This document shows, one piece after another, positions 13,486-25,485 of a stretch of 64,000 bases of DNA. The stretch spans positions 23,979,708-24,043,707 of the forward strand of contig NC_050474.1 of the NCBI RefSeq assembly GCF_013373865.1, in the 5' to 3' direction. The position numbers and the translations under genes are program-made. The notes beneath the pieces were generated by a model that was not told the DNA's origin, made no database searches, and was given only the letters and a program-made list of their open reading frames with translations. Every line of letters starts with the position of its first letter. The first letter of the stretch is position 1. The stretch is from Monomorium pharaonis (lineage: Eukaryota; Arthropoda; Insecta; Hymenoptera; Formicidae).

Positions 13486-14061
13486 CCCCCTCTCTCTCTC
13501 CTTCTTTTTTACTCTTTATCTTCTTAGAATGTCTGTTCTTGTCTCCCCTACTGTTTCCAGCAAATAGCCTTCATCACCCCTTTTTCTCTGTTTTCATTAC
13601 GCTTCAGGCCTGTCTTACCGATCCGTTGGCAACTGCTAACTCCCCACCAACCACTTCTTCTCCCTTTGAAGCAAATCTTACCCACCCTACAGGCACACAG
13701 AGTGGATTTTCATGCTTTCTTTTTCAAGGTTTTTTTCTCTTATTTGCCTCCTTCATCACATTTGATTCGCATTGATGTCTACGTTTCGCCCATATTTCGT
13801 TTAAAACTGTAAATTCAAATACGTGCAATTATTGGAAAATTATCGCGCCTGACATTCTATTCTATATCTTAAAATTCCAAGTTGCATGAAGAATTACAAC
13901 AAAGTGTTGAATTTATCTTCACATTTATTACGTATACACATACAGAAGATTTTATGTATTTTTATTTAATAAAAATTTTGTTACTTATTTTTGTGTTAAA
14001 TCCTTAACACATTATATAGAACTACAGAAACATAAATATCTTTTTAGCCATGATTACCTTT
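12286..14061. promoter_or_regulatory. Gene-free stretch with GC-rich patches and a (CT)n run; likely promoter or 5' UTR of the PR-domain gene
   Basis: Lies between the divided 5' end of the PR-domain gene and the 3' end of the kringle gene, both on the minus strand. Patches at 12520-12840 and 13190-13780 are clearly more GC-rich than surrounding DNA, and a (CT)n run occupies 13442-13481. Frames exist on both strands but none resembles a known protein or is bounded by good splice sites. A promoter/5' UTR for the minus-strand gene is the simplest reading. Confidence 0.4.
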
Positions 14062-17000
14062 TCAATTGGTGTGATTTAAATTTTTCGATTTTTTCATCTG
14101 AAACCAACGTTTTTTAAATGTTCTACGAAATCTTTTAGGTTTGGTAAAATTTGATGAGGTAATTTTATTTTCTGTTTTCTTAAAAATACCATCAATAATA
14201 GAATTTCTTTCTATTAAGGAGTTTCCTTTGCTTATTTTCTTTTTTATCACAGTTTTATTGATTTGCAAGCTTTTTCGAAACCTTGTTGCAGATCAAACAC
14301 AAAACGTTATTTTACATGTATAATATGTACCATATTTTTTAATTATAATTAAAATATCATGTATACTACTAATTTGCTTTTAATGTTATCCCCGTAGCCA
14401 AGGTGGCACGAAATTAATATACTTTATCGTAAATTATTGAGTATAAATTAAAACGGTTATAGACGTATACAGTAGAATATAATGTATATAGTTTATAGTT
14501 ATAACGAAGCGTTTATAGTTGCTTTTTGAAAATAATTAAACATAAAATTAGACGTAATTATGAAAATTAAATAACAAGTTAGAATTCTACTACATATTTT
14601 GAAAAACTCATCAATAAATAAAAATTATTATTACAGTAATTAGGATAACACAGCAATAAGTATAATGTAGCAAAGTATAATTAAAATTGAAAATTATTAT
14701 ATAATAATTAAATATTACCTGAAATAAAGTACGAGACTTATTATAATACAGCACATCAAAAATAAAATTATTGCCAACGCTGAATAAGCAACAAATTTCT
14801 CACTTGGCATCCTTCCAAAAATTGGTCGTGTTAATTTGTCCTCCATTAAATGAGTACGCCAATTTGGAGGTCCAAGAACTTATGCAATTAAGAAAAATAT
14901 GAATATTTCATATGTATAATAAATAAAAGTGCGTAATATGAAAATCTTGTAAAAATATTTTGTCTATTTTTTAGTTATCTTTTTGTAAAAGATTATTTTA
15001 CTTCTATTTGGCTACTGATTTCATAATAATCTCTTTATTTACTTAAATTAAATAAACAATTTTGTAATGTATTTAAATAAATAAATGTTTACATTTAAAA
15101 TACAAATTAAACATTTTATAAATATTTAACTTTATTTCAGTTTAATATGTGCCTTTATATAAAATTATATTTATATATTTATTTACTTAAACAATATTTA
15201 TGCATATAAGTATATTATTTTGTAATAATACCTTTTATGCGGATTACATTTGTTGTCCATTTAAAATTCAAATCATTTTGTTCTACAATGCATTTCCATG
15301 TACCGTGATGAGATTTATTTACAATGGGAATATAATCGACATTTACAGCTGCGGGTAATGTGATTCCATAGTCTTTCCATACGTTATCATCGATTATCCA
15401 ATAAACTTTCAAATCAGAATATACATAACCAAGGATAGCACAATGGCACATTATATGCATAGGTAAAGTTTCACGAATTATAATGCTTTCCTTAATCGGA
15501 AACACTGCCAAAGTTATCACCTTAATTATCATATAGGTTCCATCTATTCTACGTACAGTGAGCGTATATACGCCCGAGTCATTTAATTCTGCTCTATTTA
15601 TTACTACAAAAAAATAAAATTGCTCATGTTAATTTACAGATAATAAATTGTTATGTATTAATTAATTAATGCAAATAAATATTATATTACATACTGATTT
15701 CATAGTTTTTAATTTCCAATTTGTGATAATTGTTTTGAATAAAAATTCCGTTATGAGACCAGTGTATTTCGGAATCAGGTGATTCAACTTTGATGGTATT
15801 CACAATATCAGAATCAGGACGAAGTGATATCGACATATGTTCCTTCACGGTAAGAGCAGTGTGATTATATGTGATTACTCTTTTTATTGAAGTTATGGTA
15901 TCTACAATAAAAAAATTATTATACATTTTTTAAACAACTCGCATATAAAAAAATATAAGTAGTAAATAAATGTAAAGAAATGAATTAATTTTGATTAATG
16001 CCATCAAAGTGGAGTACAAATTAAAGATATCGTAAAATATTTCGTAACATCTTTTCCTTCTCTATCATCATTGTCTCGTAAGGAATGCCAGAAATTTAAA
16101 TTATCACAAATATTACTTTTAACTAGAAAAATAACCTTCAGTTATGTCGCCACAAAGAATTGTATTACAACGACCCGTCATACTATTAGGTCCTATACAA
16201 GCCTCGCCCCGTACGTTAGGCTCTGGCAAATTGCAATGCCGTCTTCTAGTTCCTATGCCTCCATTGCAACTAGCACTGCACGTCCATGGTCCCCATTCAG
16301 ACCATCCACCATCTAAAGGGGGTCCATCTATATCTGTACGCAATTAAATAATTGAATGATAACATGCTAGTTACATTAACAGTTCAAATATGATGCAATA
16401 GTAATTATTTTTATTTTATAAACAAATTAATGGTTGTCAATAAATAAATAGCATTAATATATTATTAAATTGGTAAATATTTTAAAATATTAAATTTTTC
16501 ACTATTCTGGTTAAAAAATTTTTTGTTCAAGATTTTATTTCTTTTAATCAAATCTGTTTTCTCTTAATATTATAACCAAAACTTAATTATACCTGATGGT
16601 ACGCAATTTGCACTCCAAGTGGCCCAACCTTTCGAATCCACAGCAAGTGAGAAAAAATAAAAAATAAGTGGTTGACGATGTACATAGTAAAATATGCTTG
16701 TCTCGTTGCAAAATACTTGAATTGTATTTTCAAACCATCTTCTCGATAAAAAATCATAAGAAACCATTAATGAATAAAATTACACATTTAAATTAGATTC
16801 AATGAATATAAATGTTTTCAATTAGATTACTTTATAGTAATATTTGTCCAGGAATTTGTATTAAATATAGGCTTGAAAGATTTCTGCTTGTGATAAATCC
16901 TTACTTTAGGATATGTATTTTTCAGAAAATGTATCCATCGTTCACCGAGTGTAAGCGCATAAAAACTGTAAAATATAAATAATAAGGCTGTTATAAATAG

Positions 17001-20000
17001 AAAAAAGATTTTTTTTAATTATTTTAAAAATTTATTAAAATACCCTGGTGTTGTAGGCATTAAAAGTAATGGTATTAAAACGACACCTTTCGCACGGATT
17101 ATTAACATTAATTTATTGGGTCTAATAACTTCTTCTTTGAACCATGTTGATAATGGTAATATTCTAGTATAACGATCGGTTTGTGTGTTTTCTATATGAC
17201 ATCCTATATGGAATATAATAATAATAATAATAATAAAAATGACAAAAATGAAATTAGATAAAAGGAATTGTCAGTATTTTCGAGAGTAAAATATACTTGA
17301 AGCACAATCAAAAGCAACTCCTATTGTATGTCCTTTCTCGCTGTTATAGTAATAATAGATAGGTAAGAATGCTTTGGCTGGTTCAGGATGTTTCCATTCG
17401 AATAGCGGATTTGATGCTCCTTCGTAATATAGAAGAACATGACCTCGAGGTATGCGAATAACAAAGCTACTCCATTTGCCAAGATATAACAAATGAGGTA
17501 ATGTCTTTTTCTTCACCAAAATTATGTCTAATAAATAATTGAGAAAGCGATTAACTTTAAAAGCAAAGTTCTTCGTTATTACAATACAATTTCAAATTAC
17601 TCTGTTCTTCCGATTGATAATAGAGAAGAACTTTTTCATTATCTAAAGCTCCAATCTTAAGAATGTAACGGGATTTTAATCCATCATCAGCAGTGAACAC
17701 AAATGTAATGGAATCTGGCTGATCAGGTTCCCATGCTTTTAATGAAAAATGTAAACCTTCTGTACGATATTCTGGCAAAACGTATAATCGTCGCCCAATG
17801 CCATGTCCTTTTACAAAAAAGATGCATTCCTCTATGGGATTAGAACAAATATTTATTTCATCAATTGATCACTTTTTCTGTAAAAATGTTAATTTTTCCG
17901 TTTTAACTAGCAATGCTATTCCTAAATGTAAATTAAACATTTTTTAATAGAAAAAAACCTATTTCAATCAATTTCCTATTCTTAATATATAAACACAAAT
18001 TTCTATTCCTAATACCCATCGTCTTTCTTTTACTTTCTCCTCGTATATATTTTTTTCATTTACATGATCATCACATAGGTAACATTAATGATGAATATGA
18101 TATAATAAATAAAGAATAAAATGTTTCAAATGCAAAATAAGTCTATTAAAAATATTATAGAATTTAGAACTGCTTTTTCGAGTACATTATAATTGAAAAA
18201 ATATTTCATTGTTTTTAATTTTAATAATATTTTATCCTGTTTAATAATTGAAACCTTACCTGACTTCTCACAATCCCTTACATCACACAGATCCTGCGGT
18301 ACTAATGGATCCGTTGTGTAACACCATGTACCAGCGATATTGCGTGAAGGATTTCTACAAAAATTACTGGCATCTCGTACACTGCGTTCAGGGTAAAGAC
18401 TGTCATTTAAATATGCTTGGCTAACAAAATGGATAGGTTTAGCAACTACAGGCTTCTTGCGAGATTTTGCGCGAATCAATCCTAAGGTCCTAGGAGAAGG
18501 TTTTATTTTCCATGTCGCGTTTGATTTTTGTATTTGTTTCAAATCATAATCATTCAACCATTTTGCACAAATTCGACCTGAACGAGTGGTTGATAATGTA
18601 CCTATGTAATCATTAGCAGTTCCTGCCATTCGACAGTCTGCAAGAAGAAAGCTTTTAAGAATCTCTATCCAATGAAAGATGAAAATAAATTACTGTGCAT
18701 AATTTATTAAGTATACAGAGTATCAATATAAATACCTGACGATCGGCAAATTCGTACAGAACAAAATTGTTTTGTAACATCATTGGCATGCGAAGTAGAA
18801 ATCGTATAGCAATAAGGTCCGCTAGGATCGTGTGTCGGATTTCTACATCTGTTTAAAGCTTTTTCTACGGATTTATCTACAAAATTATCAGCTATTTTCT
18901 CATTGTACGGTATCTAAAAAGCATACCATAGTTTTATTTAAAAATATAAGCATACTTTTTTCTCAACTGTTATGCTGAGCGATTCTCAAGTGAAAAAAAG
19001 ATAAAATTAGAAAAAGAAATAAACAAATATTAACAAATCATAATTGTAATTAAATATGTAATTAAATATCTTCAATTACATACAGAGAGTTAAATACTCA
19101 TTTTAAATACTTTAGTCGATTTCTATTAAAAAAAAAAATATATATATATATATATTTTATGTAAAAATTTCACAATTTTTTGGAAAAAATATGATACATG
19201 CAAAAAATTTCTTACCTACAATATTTTGTTTTCATAACATTAATGTTATCGAAAGTTTAAATGTACCTTTATTATATAAATCATATATTAAATTTTTATA
19301 TTAAAATTTCAAAATATTTCTAATAATCAAATTTAGCGAAAAAAACAAGCGTTAAGCATTATATATTTTCATGAAACTTTAGTTCATCAAAAACCCTATA
19401 TTTCTAAAAATTACAAATTATCTAAAAATATAGATAAATAACTTAATATTTCTGTTGACAATAATACTAGAAAGAATCGATTCTAAAAAAGATTATCGAA
19501 TAAAAAATTTAGAATAAAATAAACACGTGTATTATGTGTTAGTTTTTAAAAATATTTTGTATTAAAAAATTTATTTTATAGAAATGAAACCTCTTCTGCT
19601 ATCCATGGTATGCACGGAAGTTCTTTCGCACTTGTCCACTGTAGTCCTTGATATTGATAATCTGCAATATTGTGAATGCAGTTTGGAGGTTGAGGACTTT
19701 CTACTGCATCTGTTGCTATTCAATAATAATCCAATTTAAAGAAACTTGATATATGCATATCAAAAGACTCAATTTAGTTAAATATTTTAATTTAAAAAAT
19801 TTAGATAATACTTACATATACTTAGAAATATAAGTGTCAAACCATATGTTACACAACTAATCATAAAATAAACGATAAAATTGTAATACACAATGCCTAT
19901 ATATATGTATAAATATATATGTGTGTGTGTATACATTTTTTAATTCATAAATTTTAGGACATTCTGTAGTGTATATTACAATTTTATCATATATATATAT

Positions 20001-23000
20001 ATATATACCATCAGGTGGGCAGAAAAATGTCCAATGCGCTATCGTTTGATCGCTTCCAACACTAAACCAACGTAAAGTAATTAATAAATCATGATTTATA
20101 TTTATAATTTCTTCACTCCCATATGTACGTTGTGAAAACAAACGCAAATGCGTTCCAAAGATGCTACAAATATTGCACATCACAATTTATTTATTATGGC
20201 AAGAAAATATAAACATTTCTCAATACATGAAAATGTTTTAATGTATTAAAAATTAAAACCTAATAATAAATTCCTTCCAATTCCAATAATCTAGCAAACC
20301 TTTAATTACAATTTCCTTCAAATATTGTTTTACTGACTTCTCATTTTCTTGATACAACAAGGATGTAATATCATTATGTCCAATTTTTACCTAGAATAAA
20401 TATCTACTGCCATTTACATTTTTCACATGTAATATTTAAAATTAAGCCTGAATATTAGGCATAATAAAGTACTTTACTGTGAAACAAGGAAACAATGATC
20501 CAGGACTTTGATATAATCGTATTGCTACATTATGGCTAGCTCGAACGTAAAACCGAATATCTTGCGTATCGTTATTTTTTTGCATAGGCCAAATTTTTAA
20601 AAACTCATTTCCAAAAGTTATGTGACTTTCACAATCTAAATACCTCCGAAATAAAGAATTTTATAAAATAATTCAATAGTGTGGAAATAAGTCCAGCAAT
20701 AAACACAGTAATTGCACAATAGGCACAATAAATGGAACATTTTCCATACAGCACAGAAAGATTGCAGAAACATTTCATTGCGACTCGTAAGCATGATAAA
20801 TCAGAAAATGTGCATGCGCGTACACAAATATTTATACTACATAAATATTAATACATTTTAGCAATTTATTTTCAAAATATTTAACATATTGATACATTGT
20901 TGAAATCATATTAAATATTTATATTTTAACAAGGTCTTTAAAACGTGGGATTGTAATGTTGTTGCAAGGCTCTGTGCTGTATTATACATGAATTAATATA
21001 TGCCATACGTTTTTGACAAAACTCTGTTCTCCATAAAATACCAGTGCCCATGACACCATAGTGCAAAAAGCTGTCAGGATATAAATCCAAAATACTATTT
21101 TTCATTTTATATTTATCCGTAATTAACGGTTTAGATGCACCATGTATTCCGAGTGAAATGAAACCACCACCCCATGCAATCCACAGACCTGTCCATTTTG
21201 TACTAAGTATTATCTCAGGTGTATTTTCAAAAAGATACGTCTAAAAATGCATTTAATAATTTAAAATGTGTTCATTAATGCTTTTACAAGAAACAAAAAT
21301 AAGTATCATTTTTTTTATTAAAACGGATCTTACTGCTTAATATTTTTATATCAAATATCAAATACATTTTTTATTTTTATAAATTGTGTGTCGATATAGT
21401 TAGCGAACTTAACACATAATTATTAACTAAAACTAAAAATAATATCTTAAGTTAATTTGATCATTAAATTTTATAATAAAGTTGCAAGTATCTTAAAAAA
21501 AATGGTAGACCTTGCCATAAATATCATGTATCCCCATAAACAATCAGTTTATAGAAAATTGCAAAATATATTTTATAATTCATATAAAAGTATTATTAAA
21601 CATCAAGATCCGTTTTGGCAAAAAAATTGTACTTTTATTTGTTGTACTATTTATATTTTATATTCAATTATATTCAATTGTTTTTCTCCCATTATTAAAT
21701 TATTATTTTTATTATTATTATAGTTTTGAATAGTCCATACACTCCATACTAACGTCGGTAATTGGATACGTTTGACCATTGCCATTATTGGAAATTAAAA
21801 GTTCAACTCCTGCCTTCCAATCTTGAGCAATCTTTTTGGCAGAAGATGGAATTGGAAGCAAACTTAATAATATTCTGGCTTCTGCCTAAATATATATTAA
21901 ATTTATTTTATTAATTTACTAATTATGTTACTTGTAAATTTATTAGATTTGTTCCAATAATGTTTATACTTAATAATATTAATATACATTTTGTTCATTA
22001 AGAGGATTCCAAAGTTTAATCCAGAAGGATACATTTCCATAAGTACTATTTAATCCCGTTAATATAGTATAAACTGATGAATTTTGTGAATACATTATAC
22101 AATCTAAAAGCGATAATTATTTTAAATAAAAAATATATAATCTTTTTTATATTATTACATTATTTTATACATACATATTTTTTACGCCATATCTTTAATT
22201 TGTAGATATTGTAAAACTTTAGTTTTCCATTACTGGATAATACTAACCTTCATCATCACAAAATGGAATATCGCAATATTCTTTTTTTACTAGTTCATAA
22301 CTTTTTTCTTCTACGTAACACCAAGGACCACCAGTATCGCCATTTGGATTTCTACAGAAATTATTCGCTTTCTCTCTTGATCCGTCAGGGAAATTCTTAT
22401 TACGAAATTTAATATTCTAGAAATAAATAACAAAAAATTAAAAACGTAAAAATACAAGTGTATATTATTGATAAATACATGTTTTTTGAAACTATCTGAT
22501 TCAATTGTTTTTACTTTCATGTTATCAAGTTTATATTTTCTGTTCCAAGATTTACATTTTTTTCTTGAACTACTAAAACTACGATTTCCACCATACTCTA
22601 CTCCTGGTCCTGTTATGATGCAATCTATCAAGCAATTATAAAAACATTTGATTAAATATTTATTAATTTATTTATAAAAACTGTTGTAAACTAAATATTA
22701 CTAAAGCCGGACAAACTATCCATCTGTACTTAATGAGAGATAAATGCCACAAATTAAAACTATATTTTAAACAAATATTTACTAAATTAGAATATCTAAC
22801 TAGTCAAAATTACGTCCAGAACAAAATTTAAAAAATAATTCAAATAAATTAAAATAATTTTCATTAAAAAAATTTTTTTAATACAAAATTTACACAATAC
22901 TATATTAAATTAACAAAAAGTTGGTAGATCTGTGTAAGATCTGCTAAATTTTCTATTCAAATATTTTTAAAAAATTTATTTACTTATGCCCTAATAGTGT

Positions 23001-23482
23001 ATACTTCCTCCAAAGACGTCCATAAAACGTTCTAAGAAAATACAATAATTATGCAATAATATAACATCCCTTGGATGTCCTATGGATATTATGTGATATT
23101 TAGATTAGTATTGGCACATTATCGGTAATATGAGGATATGTTAAGTTTTATCATTGAATTTGTAACGTTTACCTTTGTAATTGCAAAGAGGAACATTACA
23201 TTCATCATCAATTACCATAGGATCTAACGTATAGCACCAAGGACCTCTAGGATCTTGGGTAGGATTTCTACAATAATTTTTGGCAAATTTCATAGATTTC
23301 TCTGGAAAATCTAGATCACTTATATTCTTGCTAATCTAATACAAAAATTTCCATTAGATATCAATAATATAACATACAAAATATTAGAAATGTAACTAGA
23401 CATAGCCAAGTTTTAAAAAATATAATATTAAAGATTATGTACCCCTGGCAAAAATCTTATCAGAATTTTTATATAAGTATAA

Positions 23483-23531
<49 letters not shown>

Positions 23532-23839
23532 AACTACATTCTAATGTCCTATTTATTACAGAATACAAATTTATGTCATAAACTAACTTTACGAAATGAT
23601 TGCTGAGCTGTCCATAATTGACAATGAAAACCACCAACAGTTGTTGCAGTTAAACCTTTATACTCAGTTCCTAGTTGAGATACCTTACATTTGGATAAAT
23701 CAATTCCTGACATATTATGTACTAGAAAAAAATAAAGTAGTAATATAATAGATTGTGAATTATCATACAGAGAACAAACAATGTTAATATTAAAAATAAT
23801 AAGTAGAAGAATATGAACAAACCTCTTCATATATTTCAT
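14062..23839 (-). CDS. Kringle / MFA / TSP1 / Ig single-pass membrane protein (receptor-like)
   Basis: Exons in coding order: 23721-23588, 23335-23173, 22624-22479, 22416-22248, 22103-21988, 21885-21754, 21240-21009, 20635-20478, 20390-20260, 20163-20009, 19715-19591, 18913-18736, 18637-18260, 17831-17583, 17527-17297, 17203-17044, 16965-16831, 16738-16593, 16333-16136, 15901-15695, 15603-15232, 14878-14719, 14281-14062. All junctions keep phase, giving about 1430 residues. Order: kringle 1 (ends CRNPTQDPRGPWCY..), kringle 2 (CRNPNGDTGGPWCY), two MFA (farnesoic-acid-O-methyltransferase-like) domains (e.g. WTGLWIAWGGGFISLG), kringle 3 (CRNPTHDPSGPYCY), kringle 4 (CRNPSRNIAGTWCY, with a basic insert), two more MFA domains, TSP1 (GGWSEWGPWTCSASC), two Ig-like domains, a helix (ALAIILFLMCCIIISLVLYF) and a Lys/Arg-rich tail of about 75 residues. 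Exon 1 is unresolved: a signal-like MKYMKRFVHILLLIIF runs in frame from 23839, but a strong acceptor at 23722 suggests a short intron. Function unknown; cell-surface or adhesion role is inferred. Confidence 0.88.
20745..20990. repeat. Intronic inverted repeat with ACAGCACA ends
   Basis: The left end TACAGCACAGAAAGATTGCA and the right end TTGCAAGGCTCTGTGCTGTA are imperfect reverse complements flanking about 200 bp in the intron between MFA domain 1 and 2. It is one member of the dispersed family described in the findings. Confidence 0.55.
23484..23526. repeat. (AT)n microsatellite
   Basis: AT run in the intron that splits kringle 1. Confidence 0.95.
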
Positions 23840-24149
23840 TTTTTATTTTTATGCCTTTTATTATTATTACTTCTTTATATCTGTATCATTTTAATTATCT
23901 ATAAATAATTACATGATCAAGAGAAAAAAAACTAATGAGAGAGCGATATAAATAATTTAATACGTGCTCTAAAAATTAATTAAAACTCAAAATTATGCAT
24001 TCTAATCATGTGCTGTATCCAGAAAGAGAAAAGTTTTAATAGGTTTACTTTATTTCTCTAATGTAAAAATTAGAAGAAAAAATGAATTTAAAACAATAAT
24101 TGTAAAGTGAATAATTGCGAGTCTCTTTGATTATAGAAATTTCTTATGT

Positions 24150-24300
24150 AATACTGGATAGTATTAAATTGGCGAGTAAATAATACTTATTTTAAGTATT
24201 AAAAATACTGCTATTAGTATTTTTAAAAATTCAAAATAAATAATAATTATTGGCCAATTTATATTGCTCAGTATTACATTTTTATAAGGGATGTAGACTG
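24150..24300. mobile_element. AT-rich fold-back element, copy 2
   Basis: Related to 2505-2680: a shared core around AATACTGCTATTAGTATTTTT and the same right end CAGTATTACATTTTTATAAG. The left end, TTATGTAATACTGG, is its inverted partner. Confidence 0.55.
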
Positions 24301-24893
24301 CTGGTTGCAATTTTATATTATATTCAACAACAGGGTGTTAAGTTTTATAACTAACTTTACATATGATATTGAATACACGATTTCATTGATTGTTCTCAAT
24401 TTCAAAATTTATATCTTTTAGTTTCTCACATGAATTTGCAATACTTAGACTTGAAATTTGCAAGAGTATCACAAAATATTGTTTAACATGCATATCTTTT
24501 TTATTTATCAAATAATAAATAATATTATATATTTGTAATTGAATTATAATTGATTAATAATCTTGGATCTTTTAAAATATTGTATTTGCATTCAGAGTTC
24601 TCCACTTAATACTTTTCTTTATTGCAGTCAACTGTAATATGAGAATTGATTAAAGAAAAAAAGATTTAATTATTTTATATTTTAATTATATAAAAAAATT
24701 GTATAAATGTATAATATATACTCATAGTGTTCCCATACTGTAATATTACAAACGTAAATTTTATGATATAGTTATATATATCATAAAATTTTAAAGCTTT
24801 GAAGAGATAATTACCATTCTGAGAAGTAATTATCCCGTTCTCTTTCGTGATACTATTGATATCCGTGCGCATACACTGGTAATATCATAGGTC

Positions 24894-25003
24894 TGTTTTT
24901 TATTCCTGCACTGCTGCACTGGTGCAATAAGTTAGAATAAGACAAATATATTTTTTCTCATTCTAACTTATTGCATTAGTGCAGCAGTGCAGGAATAAAA
25001 AAC
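24894..25003. mobile_element. Palindromic MITE, intact copy of the element interrupted at 53.9-54.4 kb
   Basis: The arms TTATTCCTGCACTGCTGCAC and GTGCAGCAGTGCAGGAATAA are near-perfect reverse complements and continue to GCAATAAGTTAGAAT / ATTCTAACTTATTGC around a short loop containing ACAAATATATTTTTTCTC. The same loop and arms recur at 53940-54360. No protein encoded. Confidence 0.88.
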
Positions 25004-25098
25004 AAATCTCATGTATCACGTACATACCACCCATTTTACAATGCTACCGACAAAATCGATGAATCAAAAATGAATGCGATTTGATGAATATATACCTA

Positions 25099-25101
<3 letters not shown>

Positions 25102-25141
<40 letters not shown>
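25102..25141. repeat. (AT)n microsatellite
   Basis: AT run upstream of GPAA1. Confidence 0.95.
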
Positions 25142-25147
<6 letters not shown>

Positions 25148-25379
25148 GTTATGTATGTGTAGGCATATTATGATCTTACAATTAGTACAATAATCATAGA
25201 GATTTCTCATACCTCTATGGTACAAAACAAAACAAATTCGAATCTAATTTTTTGACCCGTCAATTTTATCGGCAGTAATTTAAAATATTGATGGACAAGA
25301 AACTTACACTGAATGTCGTCAGATGGGAGACTGTAGGCCTGTGGCAGTGTAACGACAAAGAACGGTCCTTGTTATTTCA

Positions 25380-25399
25380 TTAGGTTAGGTTAGGTTAGG
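25380..25399. repeat. (TTAGG)4 telomere-type repeat block
   Basis: Four exact TTAGG units plus a following T, about 85 bp before the GPAA1 ATG. TTAGG is the canonical insect telomere unit. The position, beside a start codon, suggests a promoter element rather than a relic telomere. Confidence 0.85.
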
Positions 25400-25485
25400 T
25401 CGAGCACGATATATCGTGATGTGGTGGCAAGCAAAACTATTGTACTATTGAATTTTGTATTGTATTTCTGTACAAAACGAACGAA

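Larger units (their letters stand above)
23840..25485. promoter_or_regulatory. Intergenic region between divergent kringle gene and GPAA1
   Basis: Shared upstream region of two head-to-head genes. It holds two MITE-like elements (about 24150-24300 and 24894-25003), an AT run at 25102-25141, a (TTAGG)4 block at 25380-25399 and a perfect palindrome CACGATATATCGTG at 25405-25418, about 70 bp before the GPAA1 start codon. No coding exon was recognised. Confidence 0.5.

Noticed and set aside
13235..13775. Ser/Leu-rich plus-strand frames
   Set aside because: Driven by a (CT)n run and pyrimidine-rich DNA.
16071..16347. Plus-strand frames across the TSP1 exon
   Set aside because: Shadow of the minus-strand TSP1 exon, which has the conserved Trp/Cys pattern.
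14062..23839. An actual farnesoic acid O-methyltransferase enzyme
   Set aside because: The MFA domains lack any recognisable SAM-binding motif and are embedded in an extracellular multidomain protein; only the domain name refers to that activity.
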